51,679 bases of DNA, from assembly GCF_013179805.1 (NCBI RefSeq), contig NZ_SRRZ01000043.1:1-51679 (forward strand), written 5' to 3'. Position 1 is the first letter of the stretch; each line of letters opens with the position of its first letter. Shown in pieces: positions 6,529 to 17,800 of this stretch. The stretch comes from Microcoleus asticus IPMA8. Its GTDB lineage: Bacteria > Cyanobacteriota > Cyanobacteriia > Cyanobacteriales > Microcoleaceae. Both the position numbers and the translations under genes were made by a program. The notes beneath the pieces are model-generated. The model had not been told where the DNA came from. It searched no databases and saw only the letters and a list, made by a program, of their open reading frames with translations.

Positions 6529-9500
6529 ATGAATTTACATTTACTTTTAAACACTTTATCTAACCAAGGCATAAAACTTTCTACCAATGGAAGTTCGCTA
6601 GAAATTGATGCGCCGAAAGGAGCAATTACTCCCGAATTGCGTAACTCATTAATTGAACATAAAGCAGAACTTATCCTGTTATTGCGCCAGAACAGCATGA
6701 GTGCGAGTTCTACTTCTTTACCAATAATTAAGCCAGCACCAGACTTGCGCTACGAACCTTTCCCCTTGACTGATATGCAGCACGCATTTTGGGTGGGTCG
6801 TAGTGGGGTGTTAGACTTAGGAAATGTCGCAAATCACGGTTACTACGAGATTGAATGTCATGCCTTAGACGTGGAAAGATTGAACGCGGCGTTGCCCAAA
6901 TTAATCGATCGCCACGATATGCTGAGGGCAATAGTATTACCTGACGGTCAGCAACAAGTTCTCAAACAAGTTCCTGCATATCAAATGGAGGTTTTGGATC
7001 TGAGAGGACAGGAGAAAGAAGTTGTAATATCTGAGATTGAAACAATTCGCGATCGCCTATCCCATCAAGTTTTACCTGCCGATCAATGGCCTTTATTTGA
7101 GTTTAGAGCAACGCGGTTAAATGGGGATGTAGTTCGGCTGCATATCAGCTACGATTTGCAAGTATTTGATGCTTGGAGCTTGTTTCGGTTATTTGATGAG
7201 TGGTTTCAACTGTATCAAAATCCTGATGCGATATTGCCACCGTTAGAAATAACTTTTCGGGATTATGTTTTAGCAGAACAAGCGTTGCAAGATACGGAAT
7301 TATATAAGCGATCGCACGAATATTGGTTGAGTCGTCTGGATACTCTATCTCTAGCACCGGACTTACCTCTCGCCAAAAATCCTAAAGAACTCAAAGAGCA
7401 TCGCAACAGGCGCTACGAAAGCGGACTGGAACGAACTGATTGGCAACAGTTAAAGTTGCTATCTGCGCAAGCGGGTGTGACTCCTTCTGGGCTATTACTG
7501 GCAGCTTTTGCTGAAATTATCGCCCTTTGGAGTCAAAGCCAAAAATTTACAATTAATCTGGCTTTATTTAATCGTCTACCGCTACATCCTCAAGTTCATG
7601 ACATCTTAGGAGACTTTACCTCCGTCACTCTTTTAGCAGTAGATAATGCCGCTTGTGAGTCGTTTATCGATCGAGCCATTCGCCTTCAGAAACAACTGTG
7701 GCAAGATTTAGAACATCGCTATTTTAGTGGAGTCAGTGTGACGCGGGAATTGGCTCGCCGCAGAGGAACAACTCCTAGCGCAATGCCAATTGTTTTTACT
7801 AGCACTCTCGGTTTCCGTTCTCTGGGACAAGAAACTTTAACGTTCAGTCATTTTGGCGAATTGGTATATGGAATTAGTCAAGCATCCCAAGCTTGGATGG
7901 ATATTCAAGTTTGGGAAGAAAAAGAAGCATTGACATTTAATTGGGACGTAGTTGAAGAACTTTTCCCGGAAGGTGCGATCGCAGATATGTTTGAGGCATA
8001 TTGCAGTTTGCTCAAGCAACTTGCTACGTCTGAATCTGCCTGGGTGGAAACGAAGCGGCAACTTTTACCTCCGGCGCAATTAGCGCAAAGGAATGCGATT
8101 AATGCCACAGATGCAGCGATTTCAGACGATCTACTGCATAGTTTATTTGCCGCGCAAGTCCGGGAGAGAGGAGGTGAAAAGGCGGTCATTTCATCCGCAC
8201 GAACTCTAACTTATCAGGAATTATTCGAGCGATCGAATCAAGTCGGTCATCGACTGCGCCAATTAGGAGTTCTTCCCAATCGGTTAGTCGCCATAGTCAT
8301 GGAAAAAGGATGGGAACAAATTGTTGCAGTTATGGGGATTTTAGCTTCCGGTGCTGCTTACGTTCCCATCGCTCCCGGATTACCTGAAGAACGTTTATCT
8401 TATCTGTTAGAGAATAGTGAAGTTCAGATAGTTCTAACTCAATCTCGGTTGAAAGAAAAGCTTACTTGGCGATCGGGAATTCAACTAATATGCGTAGATA
8501 ATGAAGACTTAGCCCGAGAAAGCAAGCAAGCATTAAATCCAGTTCAAACACCCGACGATTTAGCTTATGTGATCTATACTTCTGGGACTACAGGATTGCC
8601 GAAAGGGGTGATGATTACTCATCGCAATGTGTCGAATGTTGTTGTTTATACGAATCAGCGTTTTAATGTTAGTTCGCAAGACCGAATTTTAGCTTTGACC
8701 GCTCTCAATCACGATTTGTCCGTTTACGATATCTTCGGTCTTTTGAGTGCTGGCGGCGCGATCGTTGTGCCGGATGCTGCTGCTGTCAAAGATCCCCGTC
8801 ATTGGGTAGATTTAATGGTAAGAGAAGGGGTGACATTATGGAACTCTGTTCCGGCGATGATGGAGATGTTGGTAGATTACATGGAGGGTGAATCTGGAGC
8901 GCTACTAAAAAGTTTGCGATTGGCAATTTTAGGAGGAGATTGGCTGCCGATTTATTTGCCAAGTCGCATAAAATCTCTAGTACCAAATACCCAAATTCTC
9001 AGCATTGGCGGCCCGACTGAAACTACTATTTGGAATATTGGCTATCTCATTGAAAAAGTCCATCCAAATTGCAAGAGCATTCCCTACGGTCAACCGATGG
9101 CGAACTCGAAATATTATATTTTGAACGACGCTTTAGAAGACTGTCCGATGTGGGTTCCGGGACAAATGTACTGTGCTGGAGTGCAGTTGGCAAAAGGCTA
9201 TTGGCGCAATGAAGAAAAGACTGGCGACAGTTTTATTACTCATCCGCGCACGGGAGAACGTCTGTATCGGACAGGAGATTTAGGTTGTTATCATCCTGAT
9301 GGCAACATTGAATTTTTAGGACGAGTTGATTTCCAGATTAAGATTCGGGGACACCGCATTGAAGTGGGAGAAATTGAGGCTGCTTTGACACAGCATCCTA
9401 ACGTGAAAGCTTCGGTAGTGGCAGCAATTGGGGAACAGCATAAACAGCAGTTGGTAGCATACCTGGTTTCCGACAGAAAACCAAACCCTACTATTGAAGA

Positions 9501-9999
9501 AGTTAGCGAATTTCTTAAAAAGAAGTTACCCGATTACATGATGCCATCAGCTTTTACATTTCTTGATGCTTTACCCCTTTCTGCTAATGGGAAAGTAGAC
9601 CGTCGTGCTCTGCTTATTCAAGATAGTTTTTTCCAAAAAGTAGAAGTTGCTTACGTTCCCCCAAAAAGCGAAGTTGAACAAACAATTGCTACTGCTGTAA
9701 GAGAGATTTTGGAACTAGAGAAGGTAGGCATTAACGATAATTTCTTTGACTTGGGTGGCAATTCATTACTAATCACAAAATTTTACAGGAGGCTGCGAGA
9801 TTTGCTGCCAAACATGGTACAATATATTGCATTGACTGATTTGTTTAAATACTCAACAATTAGTGCTTTAGCAAAGCACTTAAACCAAAAATCGGTCTCC
9901 TTATTGCACGAGCCAAAAGCTGAAGCGGAAGAGAAAATCCAACAAGGAAAAAATCGCCTCCAGCAAAGATTTCAAAAATCCAGGCTTATGAATCTTTGA
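6529..9999 (+). CDS. NRPS1: TubC docking - Cy - A(Cys) - PCP
   Basis: 1156 residues. Order: N-terminal TubC-type docking domain (1-55); heterocyclisation domain (about 78-510) with DLQVFD (Asp209, Asp214) in place of HHxxxDG; adenylation domain (about 530-1010) with TSGTTGLPKG at 684-693; carrier domain with GGNSLL, Ser1079; basic C-terminal tail. The specificity residues read by eye are D-L-Y-N-I-G-I-I-W, close to the cysteine code DLYNLSLIW. It should condense the aryl starter with Cys and cyclise it to a hydroxyphenyl-thiazoline. There is no oxidase or reductase domain here, so the ring should stay a thiazoline. The A domain is nearly the same as that of NRPS2, with identical DNA stretches, suggesting duplication or gene conversion. 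Confidence 0.93.
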   Translation: MNLHLLLNTLSNQGIKLSTNGSSLEIDAPKGAITPELRNSLIEHKAELILLLRQNSMSASSTSLPIIKPAPDLRYEPFPLTDMQHAFWVGRSGVLDLGNVANHGYYEIECHALDVERLNAALPKLIDRHDMLRAIVLPDGQQQVLKQVPAYQMEVLDLRGQEKEVVISEIETIRDRLSHQVLPADQWPLFEFRATRLNGDVVRLHISYDLQVFDAWSLFRLFDEWFQLYQNPDAILPPLEITFRDYVLAEQALQDTELYKRSHEYWLSRLDTLSLAPDLPLAKNPKELKEHRNRRYESGLERTDWQQLKLLSAQAGVTPSGLLLAAFAEIIALWSQSQKFTINLALFNRLPLHPQVHDILGDFTSVTLLAVDNAACESFIDRAIRLQKQLWQDLEHRYFSGVSVTRELARRRGTTPSAMPIVFTSTLGFRSLGQETLTFSHFGELVYGISQASQAWMDIQVWEEKEALTFNWDVVEELFPEGAIADMFEAYCSLLKQLATSESAWVETKRQLLPPAQLAQRNAINATDAAISDDLLHSLFAAQVRERGGEKAVISSARTLTYQELFERSNQVGHRLRQLGVLPNRLVAIVMEKGWEQIVAVMGILASGAAYVPIAPGLPEERLSYLLENSEVQIVLTQSRLKEKLTWRSGIQLICVDNEDLARESKQALNPVQTPDDLAYVIYTSGTTGLPKGVMITHRNVSNVVVYTNQRFNVSSQDRILALTALNHDLSVYDIFGLLSAGGAIVVPDAAAVKDPRHWVDLMVREGVTLWNSVPAMMEMLVDYMEGESGALLKSLRLAILGGDWLPIYLPSRIKSLVPNTQILSIGGPTETTIWNIGYLIEKVHPNCKSIPYGQPMANSKYYILNDALEDCPMWVPGQMYCAGVQLAKGYWRNEEKTGDSFITHPRTGERLYRTGDLGCYHPDGNIEFLGRVDFQIKIRGHRIEVGEIEAALTQHPNVKASVVAAIGEQHKQQLVAYLVSDRKPNPTIEEVSEFLKKKLPDYMMPSAFTFLDALPLSANGKVDRRALLIQDSFFQKVEVAYVPPKSEVEQTIATAVREILELEKVGINDNFFDLGGNSLLITKFYRRLRDLLPNMVQYIALTDLFKYSTISALAKHLNQKSVSLLHEPKAEAEEKIQQGKNRLQQRFQKSRLMNL

Positions 10000-10128
10000 A
10001 AGTTATTTACTCCACTTTAGGAGTAGAAAGATAAGCATTAACTTTATTTGTGGTTATGGATATTACATAAGTGCCGGGTTAAATTTTTACGACAGATGAA
10101 CATAGATGTTGAGAGGAAATAGAAGCCG

Positions 10129-13100
10129 ATGAGTTACGAAAAAAATGGATTAGAAATTGCGATCGTAGGTATGTCTGGAAGATTTCCAGGAAGTAAAAGC
10201 ATTGATGACTTTTGGGAGAATTTGAAAGCTGGGGTGAATTTAACTTCAACCTTTCCAAATCCAAGACCAAGTAAATTAGCCGATGGCACAACAAAAGTAG
10301 GCTCTATTCTCGATAATATAGAACTATTCGATGCTTCTTTCTTTGGCTTTAATCCTAGAGAAGCAGAAACGATGGACCCCCAACACAAAATGTTTTTAGA
10401 GTGTGCTTGGGAAGCGCTGGAAAATGCTGGCTATGACTCTGAAATCGAACAAAGACCGATCGGAGTTTATGCGGGAACGGGAATTAGCACTTACTTGCTT
10501 TATAACCTTCATCCCAACCGAGAATTGATGGATTCAATGAGTTTCTTACAAACTCTGGTTGGAGTCGATAAGGATTACGTTCCCACTCGCGTATCCTACA
10601 AATTGAATCTGAAAGGGCCGAGTGTTAGTGTAGGAACAGCTTGTTCTAGTTCATTAGTGGCAGTTCATTTAGCTTGTCAAAGCTTATTAAGCGGCGAATG
10701 CGATATGGCTTTGGCGGCTGGTGTTGCTGTCAAAGTTCCTCAAAACGAACTAACACTATCGCCAGAAGGAATTATTTCTCCTGATGGCAAGTGCAGAGCT
10801 TTTGATGCCAAAGCAAACGGTACAATTGGCGGTAATGGGATTGGTGTTGTTGTTCTCAAGCGGTTGGATGATGCGATCGCAGAGAGAGATTGCATTTATG
10901 CTGTTATTAAAGGATCGGCTATTAATAATGATGGTGGATTAAAAGTTGGCTATACTGCTCCCAGTGAAGAGGGTCAATCGAAGGTAATTCGATCGGCTCA
11001 AATTATGGCGGAAGTTGAGCCAGAAACAATCAGTTATATAGAAGCTCACGGAACCGGAACTCCTTTAGGCGATCCGATCGAAATCGCGGCGCTGACACAA
11101 GCTTTTCGAGCCAATTCTGATCAGAAAGGTTACTGTGCGATCGGCTCGGTCAAAACAAATGTCGGGCATTTAGATGCGGCGGCTGGAATTGTAGGTTTAA
11201 TTAAAACTATTTTGGCACTGCATCACAAATTACTGCCTCCCAGTATCAATTTTGAGACACCAAATCCGCAGATAGACTTTGAGAATAGTCCGTTTTATGT
11301 CAACAGTAAACTTTCGGAATGGAAAGCTAGCGGTAATCCTCGCCGTGCTGGAGTGAGTTCTTTTGGGATTGGCGGTACTAATGCTCATCTAATTCTCGAA
11401 GAAGCTCCTACACCAGAAGCGTCTAGTCCTTCTCGCGCCCAACAATTATTAATACTGTCAGCTAAAACTAATTCGGGATTAGAAACAGCTACAGCTAATT
11501 TAGTTAACTATTTAGAGAAGGATTCCGATGTCAATCTTGCCGATGTAGCTTACACCCTGCAAGTCGGTCGTCGAGCATTCAATTATCGCCGGACGATCGT
11601 AGCAGAGAACGTTGAGGATGCAGTAAAAACTCTCACATCGAACAATCCCCAGCGAGTATTTACTAATTTTATCGAATCAAGCGATCGCGCCGTCGTTTTC
11701 ATGTTTACAGGACAAGGCTCGCAATATGTCAATATGGCGCGGGAACTTTATCAGAGCGAATTAATATTTCGAGAAGAGTGCGATCGCTGTTTTCAATTAC
11801 TTCAACCTCATTTAGGGTTAGATTTGGGTATGTTGATTTACCCAAGTAAGGAAGAAACCGAAAAAGCAACGCAACAATTACAGCAAACTGCTATTACTCA
11901 ACCCGCGCTATTTGTTATTGAATACGCACTCGCCAAATTATTGATATCCTGGGGAATACAACCCCAATCGATCATCGGTCACAGTATTGGCGAATATGTA
12001 GCAGCTTGTATCGGTGGCGTGTTCTCTCTCGAAGATGCTTTGTCGCTGGTAGCTACTCGCGGAAAAATGATGCAGCAATTACCTTATGGGACGATGATTT
12101 CTGTAAGCTTATCTGCGGAAAAAGTTCAATTATTTTTGAATGAAAACCTATTTCTAGCCGCCAGTAATAGTCCATCTTTGAGCGTGGTTTCAGGAACGAT
12201 AGAAGCGGTAGAAAACCTCGAACGTCAACTAGCAGAAAAGGGTATAGAATATCGCCAATTGCATACCTCTCATGCGTTTCATTCCGCAATGATGGATTCG
12301 ATAATCGAACCGTTTGTGCTAGCACTTAAAAAAGTAAAATTCACTCCTCCTCAAATTCCCTTTATCTCCAACCTTACTGGTACTTGGATTACCGCTGCTG
12401 AAGCTATCGATCCGAATTATTGGGCGCGACATTTGCGGGAAACCGTGCGATTTTCTGAAGGAATTGCCGAATTAATTAAAGATTCTCAACTCATTTTCCT
12501 CGAAGTTGGGCCGGGAAGAACATTAACTACGCTGGCTAAACAGCAAGCATCTGGACGAATCGTACTTTCTTCGCTTCCTCATCCCAAGGATCAAGAGTCA
12601 GATTCAGGATTTTTACTGAATACTCTGGGTAAACTTTGGCTAGCAGGAGTGCGGGTAGATTGGTCGGGATTTTATGCAAGTGAAAAACGCGATCGCATCC
12701 CCTTACCAACTTATCCTTTTGAGCGCCAACGTTATTGGATAGATCCACCAGCAGAATCAGGTACTAATCCTCAAGTAAAGTTGGATCGAAAACCAGATAT
12801 TGCAGATTGGTTTTATATTCCCTCGTGGAAACGTTCTCTTCTCTCAACGCATAAATCGAATACCGTGCAAGTTCAGTCATGCTATCTGGTATTTATCGAT
12901 GAATGCGGTTTGGGTGTTGAATTATTGAAACGATTGGAGCGGCAAAATCAAGAAGTAATCACAGTCAAAATCGGGTCAGAATTTGCCAAATTTGGGGAAG
13001 ATGTATACACTATCAATCCTCAACAACCCAATGACTACAAGGCTTTGGTTAAAGCACTTTTTGGCAGAGAGAATATTCCCAAAACGATCGCGCATTTGTG

Positions 13101-14868
13101 GACTATTACGGGCGAAACTCAAAAATCGGGCTGGGAATGGATTGACAGAGCGCAAGAAACAGGATTTTATAGTCTACTATTTCTAGCGCAAGCTTTGGGG
13201 GATGAGAATTTAACTAATGAGTTGCCAATTGTGGTTTTTTCTAATAACCTACAGGAAGTAACTGGAGATGAATTGCTCTGTCCAGAAAAAGCAACTTTGC
13301 TGGGAACAGTGAAAGCGATCGCGCAAGAATATCCAAATATCAATTGTCGCAGCATTGATGTTGTGCTTCCATCTTCGGGAAGTTGGCAAGAAAAACTCCT
13401 AGACCAACTATTGACAGAGATCGTAGCTGACAACCCCAAATCTAATGATGCGATCGTTGCTTATCGGGGCAATAATCGCTGGTTACAAACTTTTGAGCCA
13501 GTTCAACTAAATGAAGCACTAGAAGAAACACCAGTTTTGAGGGAAGGAGGAGTTTATTTAATTACAGGTGGACTGGGAGGAATTGGTCTTGTTTTAGCAG
13601 AAAATTTGGCGAAAACAGTCAGAGCAAAACTGGTTTTAGTAGGACGTTCTGCGTTTCCCGATCGCAACGAGCGATCGCAATGGTTAGCTACACACGATGA
13701 CCAAGATACCATTAGTCGCAAGATTCGCAAATTACTCGAATTTGAAGAGTCTGGTGCAGAGGTTTTGGTAGCTACCGCTGATGTTACTAATTTAGAACAA
13801 ATGCAGGTTGCGATCGAGATTGCTCAAAAACAATTCGGTCATATCGATGGCGTTATTCACGCTGCTGGAGTCCCTGGAGGCGGTATAATTCAACGCAAAA
13901 CGCGGGAGGAAGCTGAACGTATTTTAGCTCCTAAAGTAAAAGGTACTTTGGTGCTCGATCTTCTACTCAAAGATGTCGAGTTAGATTTCTTTGTTTTGTT
14001 CTCTTCTCTCGCTTCGGTGATAGGCGGAGTTGGACAGGTGGATTATGCGGGAGCTAATGCTTTTCTGGATGCTTTTTCTCACTATAAAATCTCCACAAAT
14101 GGCACGTTCACCACTTGTATTAACTGGGATGCTTGGCAAGAAGTGGGCATGGCTGCTGAAGAGGTGAAACAGTTCGAGCGAAATCAAGTATTTCCAATTT
14201 CGGAAATAGTTGGCGCCTTTGAATACATGACAGCAGCCAAAGATATTAGCAAAATTGCGATCCCCTGGCATGATAAAAGGGAAGCGGAAGAGGTAAAATA
14301 TAATGTATTAGCTTCTCCCAATCCCCAGTTTCCTGCAAAAGGATTGCCAACAAAATTTATCGAAGATGGATTATTACCGTCAGAAGGTATTAACGTTTTC
14401 CGACGAATTTTAGAGAGTAAATTGCCCCAAATTTTAGTATCGACCCGCGATTTGATGACCTTAATCGAGCGGCATAATTCGCATAGCATACTAAGTTTCT
14501 CAGAAACCGGAGAAACGACTAATTTATCCCAAGCAACACACCCTCGACCCGAATTAAGCAATGCTTATATTGCTCCCCTCAACGAGCTCGAAGAAACGAT
14601 CGCTAACATTTGGCAAAAGTTTCTAGGTGTTAAGCAAGTGGGTATCCATGACAACTTTTTTGAATTAGGCGGACATTCCTTGTTAGCCACCCAAGTTATT
14701 GCTCAGATGCGCCTAGCCATCAAGATGGATTTGCCGTTAAGCATCCTGTTTGATGCACCCACTGTAGCCGATATTTCCCAGTACATCGAGAAGATTCGTT
14801 TGACTACTGAAAAATTCCAAGCGCCTATTAATACTGAATTAGATGACAGAATGGAGATCGAATTATGA
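10129..14868 (+). CDS. PKS1: KS - AT(malonyl) - KR - ACP
   Basis: 1579 residues, type I polyketide synthase module. KS (about 8-430) with Cys172 in TACSSS, His307 in EAHGTGT and His347 in NVGHL. AT (about 525-840) with GQGSQ (528-532), GHSIGEY with Ser619, and HAFH (715-718), the malonyl-CoA signature. KR structural half from about 890, and catalytic half with GGLGGIG inside 1140-1153 and SS...VDYAGAN. ACP with GGHSLL, Ser1517. No dehydratase, enoylreductase or methyltransferase domain, so a beta-hydroxy two-carbon unit is expected. The start has GAGAGGAAA upstream. The stop overlaps the NRPS2 ATG by four bases; the acidic tail ending DDRMEIEL probably docks with the TubC domain of NRPS2. Confidence 0.94.
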   Translation: MSYEKNGLEIAIVGMSGRFPGSKSIDDFWENLKAGVNLTSTFPNPRPSKLADGTTKVGSILDNIELFDASFFGFNPREAETMDPQHKMFLECAWEALENAGYDSEIEQRPIGVYAGTGISTYLLYNLHPNRELMDSMSFLQTLVGVDKDYVPTRVSYKLNLKGPSVSVGTACSSSLVAVHLACQSLLSGECDMALAAGVAVKVPQNELTLSPEGIISPDGKCRAFDAKANGTIGGNGIGVVVLKRLDDAIAERDCIYAVIKGSAINNDGGLKVGYTAPSEEGQSKVIRSAQIMAEVEPETISYIEAHGTGTPLGDPIEIAALTQAFRANSDQKGYCAIGSVKTNVGHLDAAAGIVGLIKTILALHHKLLPPSINFETPNPQIDFENSPFYVNSKLSEWKASGNPRRAGVSSFGIGGTNAHLILEEAPTPEASSPSRAQQLLILSAKTNSGLETATANLVNYLEKDSDVNLADVAYTLQVGRRAFNYRRTIVAENVEDAVKTLTSNNPQRVFTNFIESSDRAVVFMFTGQGSQYVNMARELYQSELIFREECDRCFQLLQPHLGLDLGMLIYPSKEETEKATQQLQQTAITQPALFVIEYALAKLLISWGIQPQSIIGHSIGEYVAACIGGVFSLEDALSLVATRGKMMQQLPYGTMISVSLSAEKVQLFLNENLFLAASNSPSLSVVSGTIEAVENLERQLAEKGIEYRQLHTSHAFHSAMMDSIIEPFVLALKKVKFTPPQIPFISNLTGTWITAAEAIDPNYWARHLRETVRFSEGIAELIKDSQLIFLEVGPGRTLTTLAKQQASGRIVLSSLPHPKDQESDSGFLLNTLGKLWLAGVRVDWSGFYASEKRDRIPLPTYPFERQRYWIDPPAESGTNPQVKLDRKPDIADWFYIPSWKRSLLSTHKSNTVQVQSCYLVFIDECGLGVELLKRLERQNQEVITVKIGSEFAKFGEDVYTINPQQPNDYKALVKALFGRENIPKTIAHLWTITGETQKSGWEWIDRAQETGFYSLLFLAQALGDENLTNELPIVVFSNNLQEVTGDELLCPEKATLLGTVKAIAQEYPNINCRSIDVVLPSSGSWQEKLLDQLLTEIVADNPKSNDAIVAYRGNNRWLQTFEPVQLNEALEETPVLREGGVYLITGGLGGIGLVLAENLAKTVRAKLVLVGRSAFPDRNERSQWLATHDDQDTISRKIRKLLEFEESGAEVLVATADVTNLEQMQVAIEIAQKQFGHIDGVIHAAGVPGGGIIQRKTREEAERILAPKVKGTLVLDLLLKDVELDFFVLFSSLASVIGGVGQVDYAGANAFLDAFSHYKISTNGTFTTCINWDAWQEVGMAAEEVKQFERNQVFPISEIVGAFEYMTAAKDISKIAIPWHDKREAEEVKYNVLASPNPQFPAKGLPTKFIEDGLLPSEGINVFRRILESKLPQILVSTRDLMTLIERHNSHSILSFSETGETTNLSQATHPRPELSNAYIAPLNELEETIANIWQKFLGVKQVGIHDNFFELGGHSLLATQVIAQMRLAIKMDLPLSILFDAPTVADISQYIEKIRLTTEKFQAPINTELDDRMEIEL

Positions 14869-17800
14869 AACAATCAATTGACGAATTTTTATTCAACCTC
14901 AGCGAACTTGGTATCAAACTTTGGGTAGATAACGATCGCCTGCGCTGCAATGCTCCGAAGGAAATTTTGACACCTGCGTTGCGCGAACAATTGACCGATC
15001 GCAAAACTGAAATCCTGACATTTCTAAATAAATTTAGCGAACATTCCAGCATTCAAGACCAAACATTGCCTTTGATTTCACCAGACCTAAAAAATCGGTA
15101 TCAGCCTTTCCCGCTCAACGATATGCAGCAGGCTTACTGGATCGGTAGAACGGATTCTTTTGATATGGGGAATGTGTCGATCCACAGCTATACAGAAATC
15201 GAGATCGTCGATCTAAATATAGATCGATTAAATTTAGCTTGGCAGCAGTTAATTAACCGTCACGATATGCTGCGAGCGATTGTTTTGCCGGATGGACAGC
15301 AGCAAATTTTGCCGCAAGTACCGCCTTATAAAATTCAGGTATTAGATCTGCGGGGAAAAGACGCTGAGGCTGTAGCTTTTCAAATAGAAATGATTCGCGA
15401 TCGCCTTTCCCACCAAATATTACCTCTCGAACAGTGGCCTCAATTTGAAATCGTCGCATCTCAATCAGAGGAAAATAGCAGCAGGCTTCATATCAGCATC
15501 GATGGCTGGTGTCTTGATGGTAGGAGTTTACAGCTTTTATTCCGAGAGTTAAAAGAACTCTACGAAGCTCCCGATCGCTTCCCCTCAACCCTAGAACTTT
15601 CATTCCGAGACTACGTTTTAGCTGTGATAGATCTCGAAAATTCACCCCTCTATCAAAAATCTTTAAAATATTGGCTATCTCGTATCCCCACGTTACCACC
15701 AGCACCGGAATTACCCCTAGCACAAAATCCCAGCAATCTCAAAAACCCTCGATTTGTTAGTCTCAAATACAAAATAGAATCTCAAGCGGTACAAAGACTA
15801 ACAAATCGAGCTGCTAAAGGAAGTTTAACCTTAGCTGGCACATTGCTTGCCGTCTATGCGGAAGTGATAGGACGGTGGAGTAAAAACCAGAGATTTACTA
15901 TCAACGTGCCGCGATTCAATCGCCTACCATTGCATCCTCAAGTCTACGATATTATGGGAGAATTGGTATCATTTACTCTCCTAGAAATAGACAACTCAGG
16001 AAATGAATCATTTGAAGTGCGATCGCAGCGCATTCAGTCGCAACTTTGGCAGGATTTAGAACACGACTATGTAACTGGCGTGCGAGTCCTGCGGGAATTA
16101 GCTAAGGTTCAAGGCAAGGCGGGAGGAGTCGCAATGCCGATCGTATTTACGACTACTCCTCAAGATGTGGATGGTAATAATGCGATCGGAGATATTCCTC
16201 TGGGAAAAGTGGTTTATAACGTCTACCAAACACCGCAAATTTGGATAGATAATATCTATTTCGTGGAGTCGGATGGCTCTCTAACCTACACTTGGCAAGT
16301 CGTAGACGAACTATTCCCAGAAGGGATGATCGATGATATGTTCGACGCAGCTTGTAGTCTCCTGCAACGCTTAGCTGATGAAGAAAACACTTGGCAAGAA
16401 ACAGCGCCGCAATTAATACCACCCGCACAATTAGAACAACGCGCAGCCATCAACAATACTGCGGCTGAATTATCAGATACGTTACTCCACAGTTTGTTTG
16501 CAACTCAAGTTAAACAGCGACCAGAAAAAACGGCTGTGGTAACTTCCACTAGCAGCTTAACCTATCAGGAATTATTCGAGCGCTCGAATCAAGTCGGTCA
16601 TCGACTGCGCCAATTAGGAGTTCTTCCCGGTCGGTTAGTCGCCATAGTCATGGAGAAAGGATGGGAACAAATTGTTGCAGTTATGGGCATTTTAGCTTCC
16701 GGTGCTGCTTACGTTCCCATTGACCCAGGATTGCCGGAAGAACGCTTGTTTTATCTCTTAGAAAATAGCCAAGTTGAAATTGTTTTGACTCAATCTAGGT
16801 TAAAAGAAAAACTTACTTGGCGTGAAGGAATTCAACTACTCTGTTTAGACAATGAAGACTTAGCAAAAGAAAGCAAACAAGCATTAAATCCTGTTCAAAA
16901 ACCCGACGATTTAGCTTATGTAATTTACACCTCTGGTTCCACAGGCAAACCCAAAGGCGTGATGATTACTCATCGCAACGTGGTGAATGTGGTTATCCAC
17001 ACCAATAGACGCTTTAATGTCAGTTACCAAGACTCTGTCCTAGCTGTAACCGCGCTCAATCACGACTTATCTGTTTACGACATTTTTGGTCTTTTAAGTG
17101 CTGGAGCTAGCATTGTCATGCCAGATGCTGAAGCGGTAAAAGATCCATCGCGCTGGGTAGATTTAATGGTGCGAGAAAAAGTGACTTTATGGAATTCAGT
17201 CCCGGCGATGATGGAGATGTTAGTTAGTTATGTCGAACAGCAATCGGCAACTATTCCTTTAAGTTTGCGTTTGGCAATTTTGGGTGGAGATTGGCTACCG
17301 ATTTCTTTGCCAGAACGACTAAAATCTTTACTGTCAAATATCCAAATCCTCAGTATTGGTGGTCCGACTGAAACTACAATTTGGAACATCGGTTATCTCA
17401 TCGAACAGGCCGATCCAAACTGGAAGAGTATCCCTTACGGTCAACCGATGGCTAACGCCAAATATTACATTTTGAACGAATCTTTAGAAGATTGTCCGGT
17501 GTGGGTTCCCGGTCAAATGTATTGCGCTGGCGTACAATTAGCAAAAGGTTACTGGCAGGATGAAGAAAAGACTAAAACTAATTTCATCACTCATCCGCGC
17601 ACGGGAGAACGGATTTATCGCACGGGAGATTTAGGTCGCTATTTACCAGATAGCAACATCGAGTTTTTAGGACGAGTAGATTTCCAGATCAAGATTCGAG
17701 GACAGCGCATTGAGACCGGAGAAATCGAAGCGGCTTTAACCCAACATCCCAATGTAAAAGCTTCTGTAGTTACAGTTGTGGGTAACGAGTCTAACCAACA

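Noticed and set aside
10009..10024. 5-bp hairpin between NRPS1 and PKS1 as a terminator
   Set aside because: The stem is too short and lacks a T run; the genes are collinear parts of one line.
14184..14561. 125-codon antisense frame in PKS1
   Set aside because: It is a shadow of the KR-ACP linker coding region with no independent support.
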